From assembly GCF_026210795.1 (NCBI RefSeq), contig NC_089430.1, positions 2,852,001 to 2,916,000 of the forward strand: DNA of 64,000 bases, in the 5' to 3' direction. The translations under genes were made by a program, and so were the position numbers. Origin of the DNA: Rhizophagus irregularis. Lineage: Eukaryota; Glomeromycota; Glomeromycetes; Glomerales; Glomeraceae. A model generated the notes under the pieces. The model saw nothing but the letters and a program-made list of their open reading frames with translations, did not search any database and was not told the DNA's origin. This document shows, one piece after another, positions 1 to 10,439 of the stretch; the stretch's first letter is position 1, and every line of letters begins with the position of its first letter.

Positions 1-880
1 TAATTACGTCACGTTCGAATTCTGTAAGCTGTTTTTTTTAGCCATAGATAAAGAAAGTGTAAAGAAAAATGTTGGAAAAGAAAATAAACGGAAATGAGTA
101 TAACGTGAATTATGTAGTAATTGTGGAGTAAGTAGAGAGAGTAACAAAATCAGGATTCGTGCGATGTGTGTTAGTAGAACATTTCCTTCAAAAGTAAAAT
201 TTCTTATTTCTTTCAAAATGTTGTGAGTTTTCTCCTATTATTCTTTATACAATTTGGCACGTGAGGACCAGATGTGATCTTTAATGTCATTCATAATGAG
301 GTTCATAAAAGTTATAAAACTCTTGAAATGTAAAGCTTTCTTAAGGATATAATTGCAGAAAATGTCAGTAAGGGCACATGGTATCAAACCATGTATTAAA
401 AAGTAAAATGAGTGAGTTTTTGGTAATGTATAATCAAAAGTAGCGTTAAAAAAAGAGGACGAGTCTATAGTGTCCTAAAGGTGTCTAGGAAAATTGAATA
501 TTAGCGGTAGGGTATAAGAAATTACTTTTTTTTATGCGTGAACTTTGTAATTTCGATAATTTAATGCTTGTAATCGTATCATAAGGATTATGATTCATTC
601 ATTCTTTAGTGAAAGTCCAATCTATGTCACCTTATTTGATGAGATCGTGAATAAGGAATAATGAAGAATTATTAATTAATGAATGTTATTGCTCCATCTT
701 CTAATGTTGCGGTCTACTACCGCGATATTATTCCAATTAATGTATCCTAGACTTGTTTGTTGAAAAATGTATGATTAATAATAATAGGATTTCTGATTTC
801 AGATCCTACGTTAGCTAAAGAATCTGCCAAATCATTTTCTGCATTGTTAGAGTGAGCTAAGGTATATAATGATCTCTAAT
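1..880 (-). pseudogene. Decayed 3' part of a LINE ORF2 (RNase H and tail)
   Basis: On the minus strand, positions about 869 to 785 read NNAENDLADSLANVG preceded by AHS. This is the usual end of a LINE-type RNase H domain, where an H and a later D belong to the active site. Downstream, toward position 1, one frame stays broadly readable but has many stops (for example INHTFFNKQV, then IIPYSRSHQI and ITKFTHKKK). That is the pattern of an old coding sequence. No reverse transcriptase motif is seen, so the window holds only the C-terminal part. The element is dead. The LINE assignment rests mainly on the RNase H motif. Confidence 0.5.
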
Positions 881-2707
881 TATCAAATCTTAATAAATGA
901 TATGTAAGTGTCACGTGATCACAAATGAACAAATCACTAAACCATGTTTTAAACGCGCAATACAATTTCTCAACTAAAGTTATTTATTTTATTAATAAAA
1001 CTATATAATATTGTTATATATGAAATTATGCGAATTATTATGATTATTATAACAAACAAAATAAGAAAAAATTATATTTCATCAGGATTCCAATCCTCGT
1101 CATCTTCATCATTACTATTACATCTACGACGCGTAATAATAGGAAGTGTTGTATTATCAATAAGTACCTATGGGCCCAAATCTACTACATTTTCAATATT
1201 TAATATTTCATTAACGTCACTTGTTTCCACTTCATTACCTTCATTTGGAATTAATTCATCATCATCATCACTTTCATTAAACAAATCTCCTTCTTCAAAC
1301 ATATTATTTAACATTTGTTGAACATCATTATTTGATATTAAATCAGCATGATTTAAAGATTTTTGACCTTTTGTACTAAGGTTATAACGATAGATTTTTG
1401 CTATTGATTCAATTGTTTGGGCACTTAAATTCGTTCTTTTCTTTCCAAACATCCAACCAAGAGATGAAAAAAGACGCTCGCAACTAGCGGAATGAGGCGT
1501 AATTGAAAAAATAACTTTGCTAAGACGTGATAAAGAAGAGAATTTTCTATCAATAATTGAATTCCACCATAAATAAGGCACATCGTGTTCAGGCAAATAT
1601 TATGCATCATAGGGTTTAGCATTATCAAAATATGAATGAATCTGAGAATGTAATTCTAAACCAAATGCTTTTTTATGCCCAAGAGCTTTCCAAAGCCTAA
1701 GTGCGGCTTTTTGAATACGATCAAAATGTTGATTACGAACACCTAATCCTTAATAAACAAGCAATAAATAAATGTTAAATAAATTTTTTATTATATGGAT
1801 TACAAACCATCTTCCTTTAAATTTAAATTAATTATTAATTATTAATTACCTTTATAGTAAGGGTGAAGAAAAAATGCCAGAAGATAAATATCTTCATCGT
1901 ATTCTGCAAATCTATTGAAAATATAATAAATATATTATTTGTTTCAATTTTTTATAATTAAATTATAACTTACCTTTTATTAAAAATTCTAATGCAAGAG
2001 TTTTTCAAAGTCTTATAATCATCAATAGGCATTGATTTAACGTTAGCAGCTATTTTAAGAAATTGCAGATAACAATCTGCTAAATTTGTCTTTGTACCCT
2101 CCAACACTAGAATCGATTCTTTTATTGGTTTTAAAATATCAGATAATACACGCATATCGTCAAAAAAACCTCGTTTTTTTAAGATAGACTTGATATTATC
2201 ACTTGAAATTTCGTGATTATCTAAAACCTAATTAAAATTTAAAAAATTGTATTGTTAATGATTAAAATAATTTAACTATTCGAAACAATAATTATCTTAA
2301 AAAAAATACATGTTGTAGAGCATCTTTCAATCGCCATATGGAACTTGTACATTCAAATACCGTGGTTCATCTGGTTTTCACGTAAGTTTTTAGGCCGCCG
2401 CCTTGAATATTTTTTGTTTTAATGGCTTCTTCTAACCAGAATGCGGCAAGAGTTGAATATTTGAAAAATTTTGTAATAATGTTAGCGCGTCTAACAAGGT
2501 CTTTAACCTGTGGTATTTTTATGATATCAGAACTAATAAGATTAATGCAATGCGTGATGCACCAAACATTGATGATATTTGGATATTTTTTAGTGATGAT
2601 TCAATAGGCCGAAGCAACGTTAGACCCATGATCAGAAACTATAGCGACAAAATTTTCATTTTCAACTTTTTTAATAACCTCATCGATGACGTTCGCTATG
2701 TGTTGAC

Positions 2708-2951
2708 TAAGGTTGCTTGTCTAAAACTCTTCAAAATCCTACGATTAGTTTCGTCAAAATTTTACTATAGATTTATTATAGTTTTGGCAGAGTTTCAGCA
2801 GTTTCGGCATTTATAATAAGTTTCGGCAGTTTCGCCTTTCTCCAAAGTTTCGCCAGTTTTTTAATATAACTTTAATATAGTTTCAGCAGAATTTCGCTTT
2901 TTGGCGAAACGCCATCTTGCCTAAACCCCTAGGTTTCGGCAAGCAACTTTA
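2708..2951 (-). mobile_element. 244-bp hAT-like MITE, copy 1 (inside hAT transposase)
   Basis: The ends read TAAGGTTGCTTG and CAAGCAACTTTA, a 12-bp inverted repeat with one mismatch. The element is flanked on both sides by GTGTTGAC (2700-2707 and 2952-2959), a perfect 8-bp target duplication. Removing the element and one duplication restores an open hAT reading frame (TGQHIANVIDEV across the join). The interior is full of GCCGAAAC/GTTTCGGC motifs and encodes nothing. It lies in reverse orientation relative to the copies at 5589, 7389 and 11094. Confidence 0.9.
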
Positions 2952-2998
2952 GTGTTGACCTGTATGTTTAGTACTTGAAAGATCTTCAAGACTCCAAA

Positions 2999-4365
2999 TA
3001 GTGTTCCAAAAAAAATCTGATCCGATTCATATCCGTGGATCTGATCTGAAATAGATCAGATCAGATCAGATTTTTTATGATCTGTGATCTGATCTGAATC
3101 AAAAAAATTTGATCTATTACGGATTGAATCATATCGGATCAGTTATTCGTTCAAATTGAATCAGATTGAATCAGATTTGAACGGATTCAGATCAGATTCG
3201 GATCGGATCTGAATAAAAAATGTTTCACGCAACGTTTTTATTAAGACAATTAAAAACCATTGCGAAACAGATTTTTTTATTAAATTAAAATAAAAAACGT
3301 TTTGCAACATTTTTTATTGTCTTAATAAAAAACATTGCACAAACCAGTTTTTTTTAGTTATATAAACCATTTCGCAACGGTTTATATTAAAATCGTTAAA
3401 AAACCGTTGCAAAACAGTTTTTTTAACGGTTTATATTAAAATCTTTAAAAAAACTGTTGCGAAACGGTTTTTTTAGTTAGATAAACTGTTTCGCAACGGT
3501 TTATATTAAAATCTTTAAAAACCCGTTGCAAAACAGTTTTTTAGTTAGATAAACCATTTCGCAACAGTTTATATTAAAATCTTTAAAAAAATCATTGCAA
3601 AACGGTTTTTTTTAGTTAGATAAACCATTTCGCAACGATTTATATTAAAATCTTTAAAAAAACCATTGCGAAACAGTTTTTTTTAGTTAGATAAACCATT
3701 TCGCAACGGTTTATATTAAAATCTTTAAAAAAACCGTTGCAAAACGGTTTTTTTTAGTTAGATAAACTATTTCGCAACAGTTTATATTAAAATCTTTAAA
3801 AAAACTGTTGTGAAATGGTCTTTTTTAGTTAGATAAACCGTTTTGCAACAGTTTATATTAAAATCTTTAAAAAAACCGTTGCAAAACGGTCTTTTTTTAG
3901 TTAGATAAACTGTTTCGCAACAGTTTATATTAATATCTTTAAAAAAACTGCTGCAAAATGGTCTTTTTTAGTTAGATAAACCATTTCGCAATGATTTATA
4001 TTAATATCTTAAAAAAACTGTTGCGAAACGGTCTTTTTTAGTTAGATAAACCATTTCGCAACAGTTTTTTTTAGTTAGATAAACCGTTTTGCAATGGTTT
4101 TTTTTCATTTAAATTGAAATAAAATCTCTAAAAAAACGTTGCGAACCGTTTTTTTAATTTCTGATTTGGATTAGATTCGGATCAGATCGGTTTTATCTGA
4201 ATTGGATTCAGACCGAATCAAGTTCATTTCTGATTCAAATTTGATCGGATCCAATTATTTTTGATCTGAATTCGGATCAGATCAAATCCAATTTTTTTTG
4301 ATCCGAATTCGGATCGGATCGGATTCATCTCAAATCCGATCTGATTCGATCCGTTCAGAACACTA
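2999..4365. mobile_element. Non-autonomous hAT-like element filled with minisatellite
   Basis: The terminal inverted repeats are TAGTGTTC (2999-3006) and GAACACTA (4358-4365). The flanks are ACTCCAAA (2991-2998) and ACTCTAAA (4366-4373), an 8-bp target duplication with one mismatch. Excising it joins KEYL to WSLEDLSSTKHTG in the host hAT reading frame. Just inside both ends are runs of GATC-rich sequence (variants of GATCTGATCCGATTC in both orientations, about 3016-3215 and 4160-4350). The centre is a 71-bp tandem repeat. There is no open reading frame, so a transposase would have to come from elsewhere. Confidence 0.88.
3240..4145. repeat. 71-bp minisatellite, about nine units, each internally palindromic
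   Basis: The phrase AGTTAGATAAAC recurs at about 3475, 3543, 3614, 3685, 3756, 3827, 3899, 3970, 4040 and 4073, giving a period near 71 bp. Each unit holds both orientations of the same core, written AACCGTTGCGAAACGG on one side and CCGTTTCGCAACGG on the other. Every unit can therefore fold back on itself and on its neighbours. Units differ by A/G and C/T changes that mostly keep the palindrome. Confidence 0.85.
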
Positions 4366-5159
4366 ACTCTAAAGGTACTCTTTTCTTGAACCTGTCAACA
4401 ACATGAACGCCCAAAGACTATTTCTGTGTGAGTCAGACCACCCGTCTAGCACTAGTAAATTGAATTTAATAAAAAATATAATTATTTAAACAATAATAAT
4501 ATAAAAAATCTTACCAATTGTAAGATTGGATTCATTATTTAACTCATTTACAATTCGTATATTCACGTGAGACAATACTGCCTTCAAATAGGTGCCACTT
4601 AAAGTTTGTTTTGAAGGAAGATCATACCCAGGTTGTAATGTTTTCATTAAATCGACGAACCACAGGTTTTCAATAGTACTGAATGGAATATTACACATAA
4701 TAAACGCTTTGTTATTGAACGATCAATGCTATTAGAATATCTTTTTTCCAACTTTTTTGTTTTGTAAAAATTTGAGAGAGATGTTTAATTACTGTATTTT
4801 TGCTTTTTTTTAGGTACTTCTGAGTCGGAATTACTATCATTTTCGTCATCTTCATCTTCTTTCATTTTTTTACCAACAATCCTAGCAAAATATAGCGCAA
4901 CATCTTGCGGGCAGTTTTTACAATGATTAGCAAGATGTTGTCGAAGAACACAAGGTTTTCCATATTTCCATGTACAGTTACAATATGTACAAGTTGCGGT
5001 ATAATGTCCTCTTGATTGTTGCTGGCCTTTTATCATGTATTCCCACACATCTGAAAATGGACGACCTCTATCTGGATTAGACATAATTAAGGTAGCAAGA
5101 AACTGAAGAAATAATAAGTAAGAAACAAAAAAATAAATTTTGAAAGTCAAAAAAAAAAT

Positions 5160-5588
5160 AACGAGAAAAGGGGAAAAGAAATGTTGAAGTTTATCAAAAA
5201 TCTACAGCCTGTGTAATCGATCAGCTGAAATTCCGAATGTCACTATCCTATTTCTAATTACGTAGCAAATTTTTTTTATTTCGGTTTTTTAAATCAATTT
5301 TTAAAATATTTTTATCTTTTTTTCAAATTTTTCTAATCATTTTTTTGTTTTTTTTTTATTTTTATTTTTGTTTTTTTATATTTTTTGTTTAATAGCGCCT
5401 CCAGGAATTCATTTTATTAGGTTTGCTGCTAAAACTTATTTACTTGGACATTCTGGAGCAGTAATTATAAAAAAAGGGAATTGGAAATTTTTGATTTACT
5501 GATTTACTGATATCGATAATCTACATGTAGTGATGTAGGGTTCTTAATTGAGTCAATGTTCAGTAATTCAATTATGATCGATCACACG
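5160..5588 (+). other. A/T-rich spacer with one possible orphan exon
   Basis: Mostly poly-T sequence with no gene. After a T-rich stretch ending in TTTAATAG, positions about 5396-5490 read in the plus direction as APPGIHFIRFAAKTY then LLGHSGAVIIKKG. This resembles a coding exon behind a 3' splice site. No neighbouring exon or matching donor was found, so it is at best the remnant of a gene. Confidence 0.25.
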
Positions 5589-5832
5589 TAAGGTTGCTTG
5601 CCGAAACCTAAGGGTTTAGGCAAGATGGCGTTTTGCCAAAAAGCGAAATTCTGCCGAAACTATATTAAAGTTATATTAAAAAACTGGCGAAACTTTGGAG
5701 AAAGGCGAAACTGCCGAAACTTATTATAAATGCCGAAACTGCCGAAACTCTGCCGAAACTATAATAAATCTATAGTAAAATTTTGACGAAATTAATCGTA
5801 GGATTTTGAGGAGGTTTAGACAAGCAACCTTA
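5589..5832 (+). mobile_element. 244-bp hAT-like MITE, copy 2
   Basis: Begins TAAGGTTGCTTGCC and ends GACAAGCAACCTTA, a perfect 12-bp inverted repeat. It is flanked by a perfect 8-bp duplication ATCACACG (5581-5588 and 5833-5840). Sequence and length match the copy at 2708, in the opposite orientation. Confidence 0.93.
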
Positions 5833-5939
5833 ATCACACGTGATCAATAATTCAATTTTTATATTTGTGAATAAATGGAATATTGCCATAATACAGTGAT
5901 CGATTTGACTATTTTCAACTTTTTCTCCAATTAAAGACA

Positions 5940-6950
5940 TCATTTAAAAGACAAAATAGATTGGACCTTCACCAAAGAATGGATTAATTATAATTCTCTT
6001 GACGTCATCACCAGCGAAAAACTATCGAAAATCCAGGGAACACGTATTAAAAAATGCAACTTTATCTACCCAACGGCGGACATACAACAGCGAAATTACC
6101 CTAAGTTATATCCTCCGAACATACTCCCGTATACACAATGTCAACTACTTCCCGACGATAATGAACACATAGGCCTCTGTAGAGTACACAGAGATTTTTG
6201 TCGTAATTTATTGATCAAATACAAACACATATTGTATGACACCATCAAAGATATTAATGACGCTCCTTTGCCTTCTATAATGGAAACAATCGATAACTCA
6301 CCTATGTTTTCGACTAATTTGAATACTACTCTTTCCAAAAATCACCCACTTTATTTGTTAATACACCATTTAACTCCAAAAGACCTATCTTGTATATTTA
6401 TAAATTTTGTGCGAAAGAAAAAGCTCGTTATCAGGCTTTTCACTCTTTCATGAACTGTATCACATCAGAGATAGATATTCATATATGGAATAATAGACGC
6501 CAACATTTCAAAGAATGGGAAAAACTATCGGGATCTCCATGAGAAAAAAGAAAACTTACTGCAAGCGATACTCCCAGCACGTCCCTATTCAAAGTGGATC
6601 TGATGGTTCTGCTTCTCAAGTAAAAACAAGAGCTGTTCATTACGCTAACGTTAACCACCATCCTCCATCTCTCCTGTACGACCATTTGGGGTACTACATA
6701 ACCCTACGGCACACATCAGATGGACATCAAGTAACTTTTTACATTCGGGATCATGGGAATCCCATAGGGATAACTTTTTTTTCGATAATATAGATTTATT
6801 TTCTTTTTTTAATTATTCTATTTTAATCACGAGACCCATCATTTAGATAGTTTAATTTTTAAGTCACTCCTATTGTATAATCTTTCCCAGCTTTAGGCTG
6901 ACTAGTTCCGCAGGCTGCTCCCATTTCTCTTCATCTTCAAGACCAGGTAT
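5940..6950 (+). pseudogene. 3' end of a LINE ORF2 with frameshifts
   Basis: Positions 5940-6453 read as one open stretch (LKDKIDWTFTKEWINYNSL ... HIGLCRVHRDFCRNLL ... NHPLYLLIHHLTPKDL). The frame shifts near 6415 into ARYQAFHSFMNCI and DIHIWNNRRQHFKEWEKLSG, and shifts again near 6530. The layout, with conserved aromatic and basic residues but no catalytic domain, fits the C-terminal region of LINE ORF2 proteins that follows the reverse transcriptase. A non-coding tail with a short A-rich run (TATAAAAATAAAAATAAAAT, about 6947-6966) could be the retroelement 3' end. The 5' part is missing, as expected of 5'-truncated LINE copies. Family assignment is from memory of similar proteins and is moderate. 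Confidence 0.45.
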
Positions 6951-7049
6951 AAAAATAAAAATAAAATATTTTTATTTGTAAAACTAGTTTTATTACTTTC
7001 GTAACGTGAAATATTAAGTTTTAATAATTAATAAATTATTTTTTTTAAG

Positions 7050-7330
7050 ACAAAAGCTTAATTACTATTAAGCAAAAAAGCTGGAGAATTTAATGGTATG
7101 TTTTGAATTTAAATGAAATACTGTATATATTTATTATATTTTTAACTGACTATTATTTTATAGGTACGATTCCAGTTTTGGATTAAATTTCATTTTCGTG
7201 ATCCTTGATCTCAAATTCCAATTTATGAAGAATTTTCTTATGACGTGGTTACTAAAAAATTATAACCGATCAGCGGCTCATAGCCAACGAACATTATTGT
7301 TCCATGATACAAAAATTAGTTGTAATCCTT
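7050..7330 (+). pseudogene. Possible decayed exon pair
   Basis: A short segment (about 7051-7096, ending AATTTAATG before GTATGTTTTG) is followed after a spacer ending in TTTTATAG by about 7165-7290. The second part reads RFQFWIKFHFRDP, a stop, then SQIPIYEEFSYDVVTKKL. The splice-like signals and the phrase-like protein suggest old coding DNA. Stops interrupt it and no family is recognised. Confidence 0.2.
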
Positions 7331-7388
7331 AACGATTTATTGGAAATAGTAATTTTTGTTTATTTAGTTGTGGTATGTGTGGTATAAT

Positions 7389-7623
7389 TAAGGTTGCTTG
7401 CCGAAACCTAGGGGTTTAGGCAAGATGGCGTTTCACCGAAAAGCGAAATTCTGCCGAAACTATATTAAAGTTATATTAAAAAACTGGCGAAACTTTGGAG
7501 AAAGGCGAAACTGCCAAAACTTATTATAAATGCCAAAACTCTGCCGAAACTATAATAAATCTATAGTAAAATTTTGACGAAACTAATCGTAGGATTTTGA
7601 AGAGGTTTAGACAAGCAACCTTA
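7389..7623 (+). mobile_element. hAT-like MITE, copy 3 (235 bp)
   Basis: Begins TAAGGTTGCTTGCC and ends GACAAGCAACCTTA, with a perfect 8-bp duplication GGTATAAT on both sides (7381-7388 and 7624-7631). It is shorter than the 244-bp copies because one internal GCCGAAACT unit is missing near 7534. Otherwise it is almost identical to the copy at 5589. Confidence 0.93.
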
Positions 7624-8051
7624 GGTATAATACAAAATGGTAATCAAGGAAAATATAGTAGATTTAACGGAAGTAAGTACTGATTTTTTTTAAATAGAGA
7701 GAGTGGAATTGAAAGTCTTTTTTAGAAAAAAATTAATTATTATTTATTATTTTTTATTTTAGAAATGTGGTTTGCTAATAATTCCGCCATATCATTGGGT
7801 TATTGTGGTTTATCAACTTCTAGAACTATATTTAATTGTACTCCTTTTTCTTCTAAAAATTCTTACTCATCTGTATATAGAATGATTTAGCCATAATTAG
7901 TAAGTCTTTTTAAGTATAAAATAAAATAATATAAATTATAAATCATATATTAAATAAAATCAAGATTAAAAACGTTCAACTATTGCACAATTGGTACAAA
8001 CTTTAGAAGGAAAATGGTAAATTTGAAATTTTTTAATAGAAAGGTTAAAAT

Positions 8052-8189
8052 TTAAATTTCTGGATTAGGAAGATTAGGAGGACTTGGAGGATTGCTCGAG
8101 TAATTCTTTATAGGAATTGCTTCAACTAACGCATTAAATTCATAACCATCTATTTTAAAATTTGTTTGTAGTGATAATAAGAGAATTTC
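8052..8189 (-). pseudogene. Orphan 3'-terminal exon candidate
   Basis: On the minus strand, a 3' splice signal (TTATTGTTAG, just above 8189) is followed by 46 codons. They read EILLLSLQTNFKIDGYEFN, then ALVEAIPIKNYSSNPPSPP, then NLPNPEI and a TAA stop at 8054-8052. The proline/asparagine-rich tail looks like a natural C-terminus. A second readable but stop-containing stretch lies downstream on the same strand (about 7890-7765, GVQLNIVLEVDKPQ). No upstream exon was identified and the family is not recognised. Confidence 0.3.
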
Positions 8190-8689
8190 CTAACAATAAA
8201 AATTTGTCTCAATTAGGGATGATATTTAATACATAAATCCATTTGTATAAATTACCGTATATAGCTTCGTTATGTTGTTATAATAATAAAAAAAATTTGC
8301 GAATATAAACTATATGGAGATATATTAATTAATTAACCAGTAAAATCTCAAATTTTAATGTCAACTACACGGTTTTATTAAATTTTAGCGAAAAAAATTT
8401 TTTGTGATAAAAAATTAAATTATTTAATTGATCGATAATTCTTTTCCAATTAATTGATCGATAAAAGATTAATTGACAAATCTACAAATTTAAATTCCCT
8501 ATCTACATGTATCATATGATATAAATAGTGGAATATTTGCAGAAATTGTGAAATATTTGCGGAATTGCGAAATACTTGCGGAATTGCTGATAATTGCTAA
8601 TTACAGAATTGCAGATAATTCAACTTCAAAATTCGCAATATTCCACAATACCGTAAATCGCAATTATTCTGCAATTACCTATTTGCGGC

Positions 8690-9286
8690 ACCATCCTTAG
8701 TCTAGCCCAATTCGAAGTTAATGAAAACCCTGTGTGGACTACAGATTTAGGGGGGATACCTGTACAGTGATTTCCAGCTAAGTGGACTCTTAAAGAAAGA
8801 AAACAACGTGAGAAGTTCCAAGCTACGATTAGAAACATTTCAGATTCTATGACGTTAGCAGCTTTATGGAAAGATAGCCGCTCACATTCATTCCTTTCTG
8901 CCGTAAAAGGTTTGAAAAGTTTTAAAATTATACAAACAGCTAAGGGGGATCGTAAGTTTATTGGTTATTTTGAAAAGTGGGTTGATATGCGAACAGCATT
9001 AGATAATCAATATACTTGGGAACAAGTGAACCTGTCTTGAAATCGACACGTACCTCCAAAGCAACCAACAAGGTCATAAGGTAATAATACCAACAAGAAT
9101 CAAAGAACTTCAGGAAGTCAACAGACCCAGAAAAAATAGCAGAATTCTTCGAAGAATTCTAAGAAGAAACCACAAGAGACAAAGTCTGATAAAAAATCCA
9201 AGAAGGATAAAAAAGACAAGTCCTGTAAAGCATCAAGATTAAAGATCTTAGTGGAAATTATAAATGTTTTGCGTAAATTAATTTAG
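8690..9286 (+). pseudogene. LINE ORF1 (gag-like) fragment
   Basis: The plus strand reads FEVNENPVWTTDLGGIPVQ, a stop, FPAKWTLKERKQREKFQATI and RNISDSMTLAALWKDSRSHS. It continues through KSFKIIQTAKGDRKFIGYFE to a lysine/serine-rich tail (DKKSKKDKKDKSCKASRLK) and ends ILVEIINVLRKLI with TAG at 9284-9286. This is a pattern I associate with the first ORF of LINE-like elements in Rhizophagus: a conserved core and a basic, low-complexity C-terminus. Stops at about 8769 and 9040 and a frame change make it a pseudogene. After it, about 9400-9440 reads KLRIMTL and then stops, plausibly the truncated start of ORF2. The retroelement assignment is from memory. Confidence 0.45.
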
Positions 9287-9701
9287 TTTAGATTAATTTA
9301 GATTTCACAAATTTATTATTTTATTTTACTTAGTGCAATAAATAAAAAACTAATTTTATCCTAGTCAGGTTTTTAGGGCAAAGGAAATAGGTCATTTTCC
9401 CAAATTGAGGATTATGACACTATAGTGTAGGTATTAAATAGAACTTATATAGAAACTAGTTGGATAGTTTTCGTTTTAGTTCATCATATTGCCTGCTTTC
9501 ATATGTATAAGTTATTAGACTTCTCATATGTATTGATCTTTAACATTTATCGCTAATAAAAAAATAAAAAAAATAAAAAAACAAATCAGCCCATATGTTT
9601 TCATTACCAGTAGTATCACTACTTTCACAACCGATGTTAATAAACATTTTCTTTAAAAATCTTCTCAAATTCATCTTAATAGAATTTGTGATTTAGGTTT
9701 A

Positions 9702-10137
9702 CAGTCAGACCTCTATGTACCGATATTGTTATTTTAGGAAAAATATATCGGTATATCAAATTATCGTTATATAACCGTCATCAGTGAATCATAATGCGGG
9801 CTAAAATCCAATTCTTGCCAGCATTATTATGTAAACTCTGGATAGCTAATATATTAAAATGTCATGTAATTTGGATGGAACCTTTATGTTAACTTCGATT
9901 AAATTCATGATGTTGACGAATTAATACTTAAATTACTTTTAAAGTATTAGTACATCGTTACTTTTTATGTATTAATTATAAAGGGCAAAGAAAAGTATCA
10001 GTACATATTACATCGTGAAACTATATATAATATCGGTACAATGAGATTTTTTTATTAATTGTGAAACGGAACATAAAAAATTTATCAGTACAGGCAATTA
10101 TCGGTACATAGGATATTGGTATATAGAGGTCTGACTG
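9702..10137. mobile_element. Tc1/mariner-pogo type MITE, 436 bp
   Basis: The left end CAGTCAGACCTCTATGTACC and the right end TATATAGAGGTCTGACTG form inverted repeats, and TA flanks both sides (9700-9701 and 10138-10139). TA duplication and a CAGTC start are typical of pogo/Tigger elements in the Tc1/mariner superfamily. The interior repeats variants of ATCGGTACAT and ATTAGTACATCG in both orientations and has no coding capacity. Confidence 0.85.
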
Positions 10138-10439
10138 TATTTACCAACATCAATAACAATACGCATCAATCCTATACAAATAAACATTCAGCCACATGAC
10201 AGGTTATCTTTAACTTCTTTATGTCTATCAAGATATATAGTCCTAATCCAACTCCTCACTCTGTAAGTGGAAAAGGTTTTGCAATATCGCTAAATAGAAG
10301 AAATACTATTATAAACATCGTCACCACTCTGCTAAACATAACCAATATCAACATAACAATATAACAGTTTCACATTCATCCTCATTATCATGTCCTCCTG
10401 TACCTTTTCCATCATTACTGAAGTTACCATTACCGACGT

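Larger units (their letters stand above)
1168..5084 (-). pseudogene. hAT-family transposase with BED zinc finger, broken by two insertions
   Basis: Read on the minus strand this is a cut-and-paste transposase. The N-terminus (start 5084, MSNPDRGRP) has a BED-type zinc finger with a C-x2-C pair (CTYC) followed by H...C (RQHLANHCKNC). A middle part (4698-4486, IENLWFVDLMKTLQPGYDLP) joins across a GT...AG intron of about 58 bp to LVLDGWSDSHRNSLWAF, the DUF659/RNase H-like core. The chain continues as IVSDHGSNVA and WCITHCINLI, then a C-terminal hAT dimerisation domain at 1596-1168 (SASCERLFSSLGWMFGKKR), and ends in an acidic tail. It carries in-frame stops (for example after SNVASAY and after KTYVKTR) and two foreign elements at 2708-2951 and 2999-4365. 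It is therefore inactive. Terminal inverted repeats of the element itself were not found. Confidence 0.85.

Noticed and set aside
2422-2816. Two plus-strand ORFs (61 and 88 codons)
   Set aside because: They are the antisense of the hAT transposase core (SDHGSNVA, WCITHCINLI) plus part of a MITE.
3475-4085. Regularly spaced repeats resembling a CRISPR array
   Set aside because: Units are contiguous 71-bp minisatellite copies without unique spacers, in a eukaryotic transposon.
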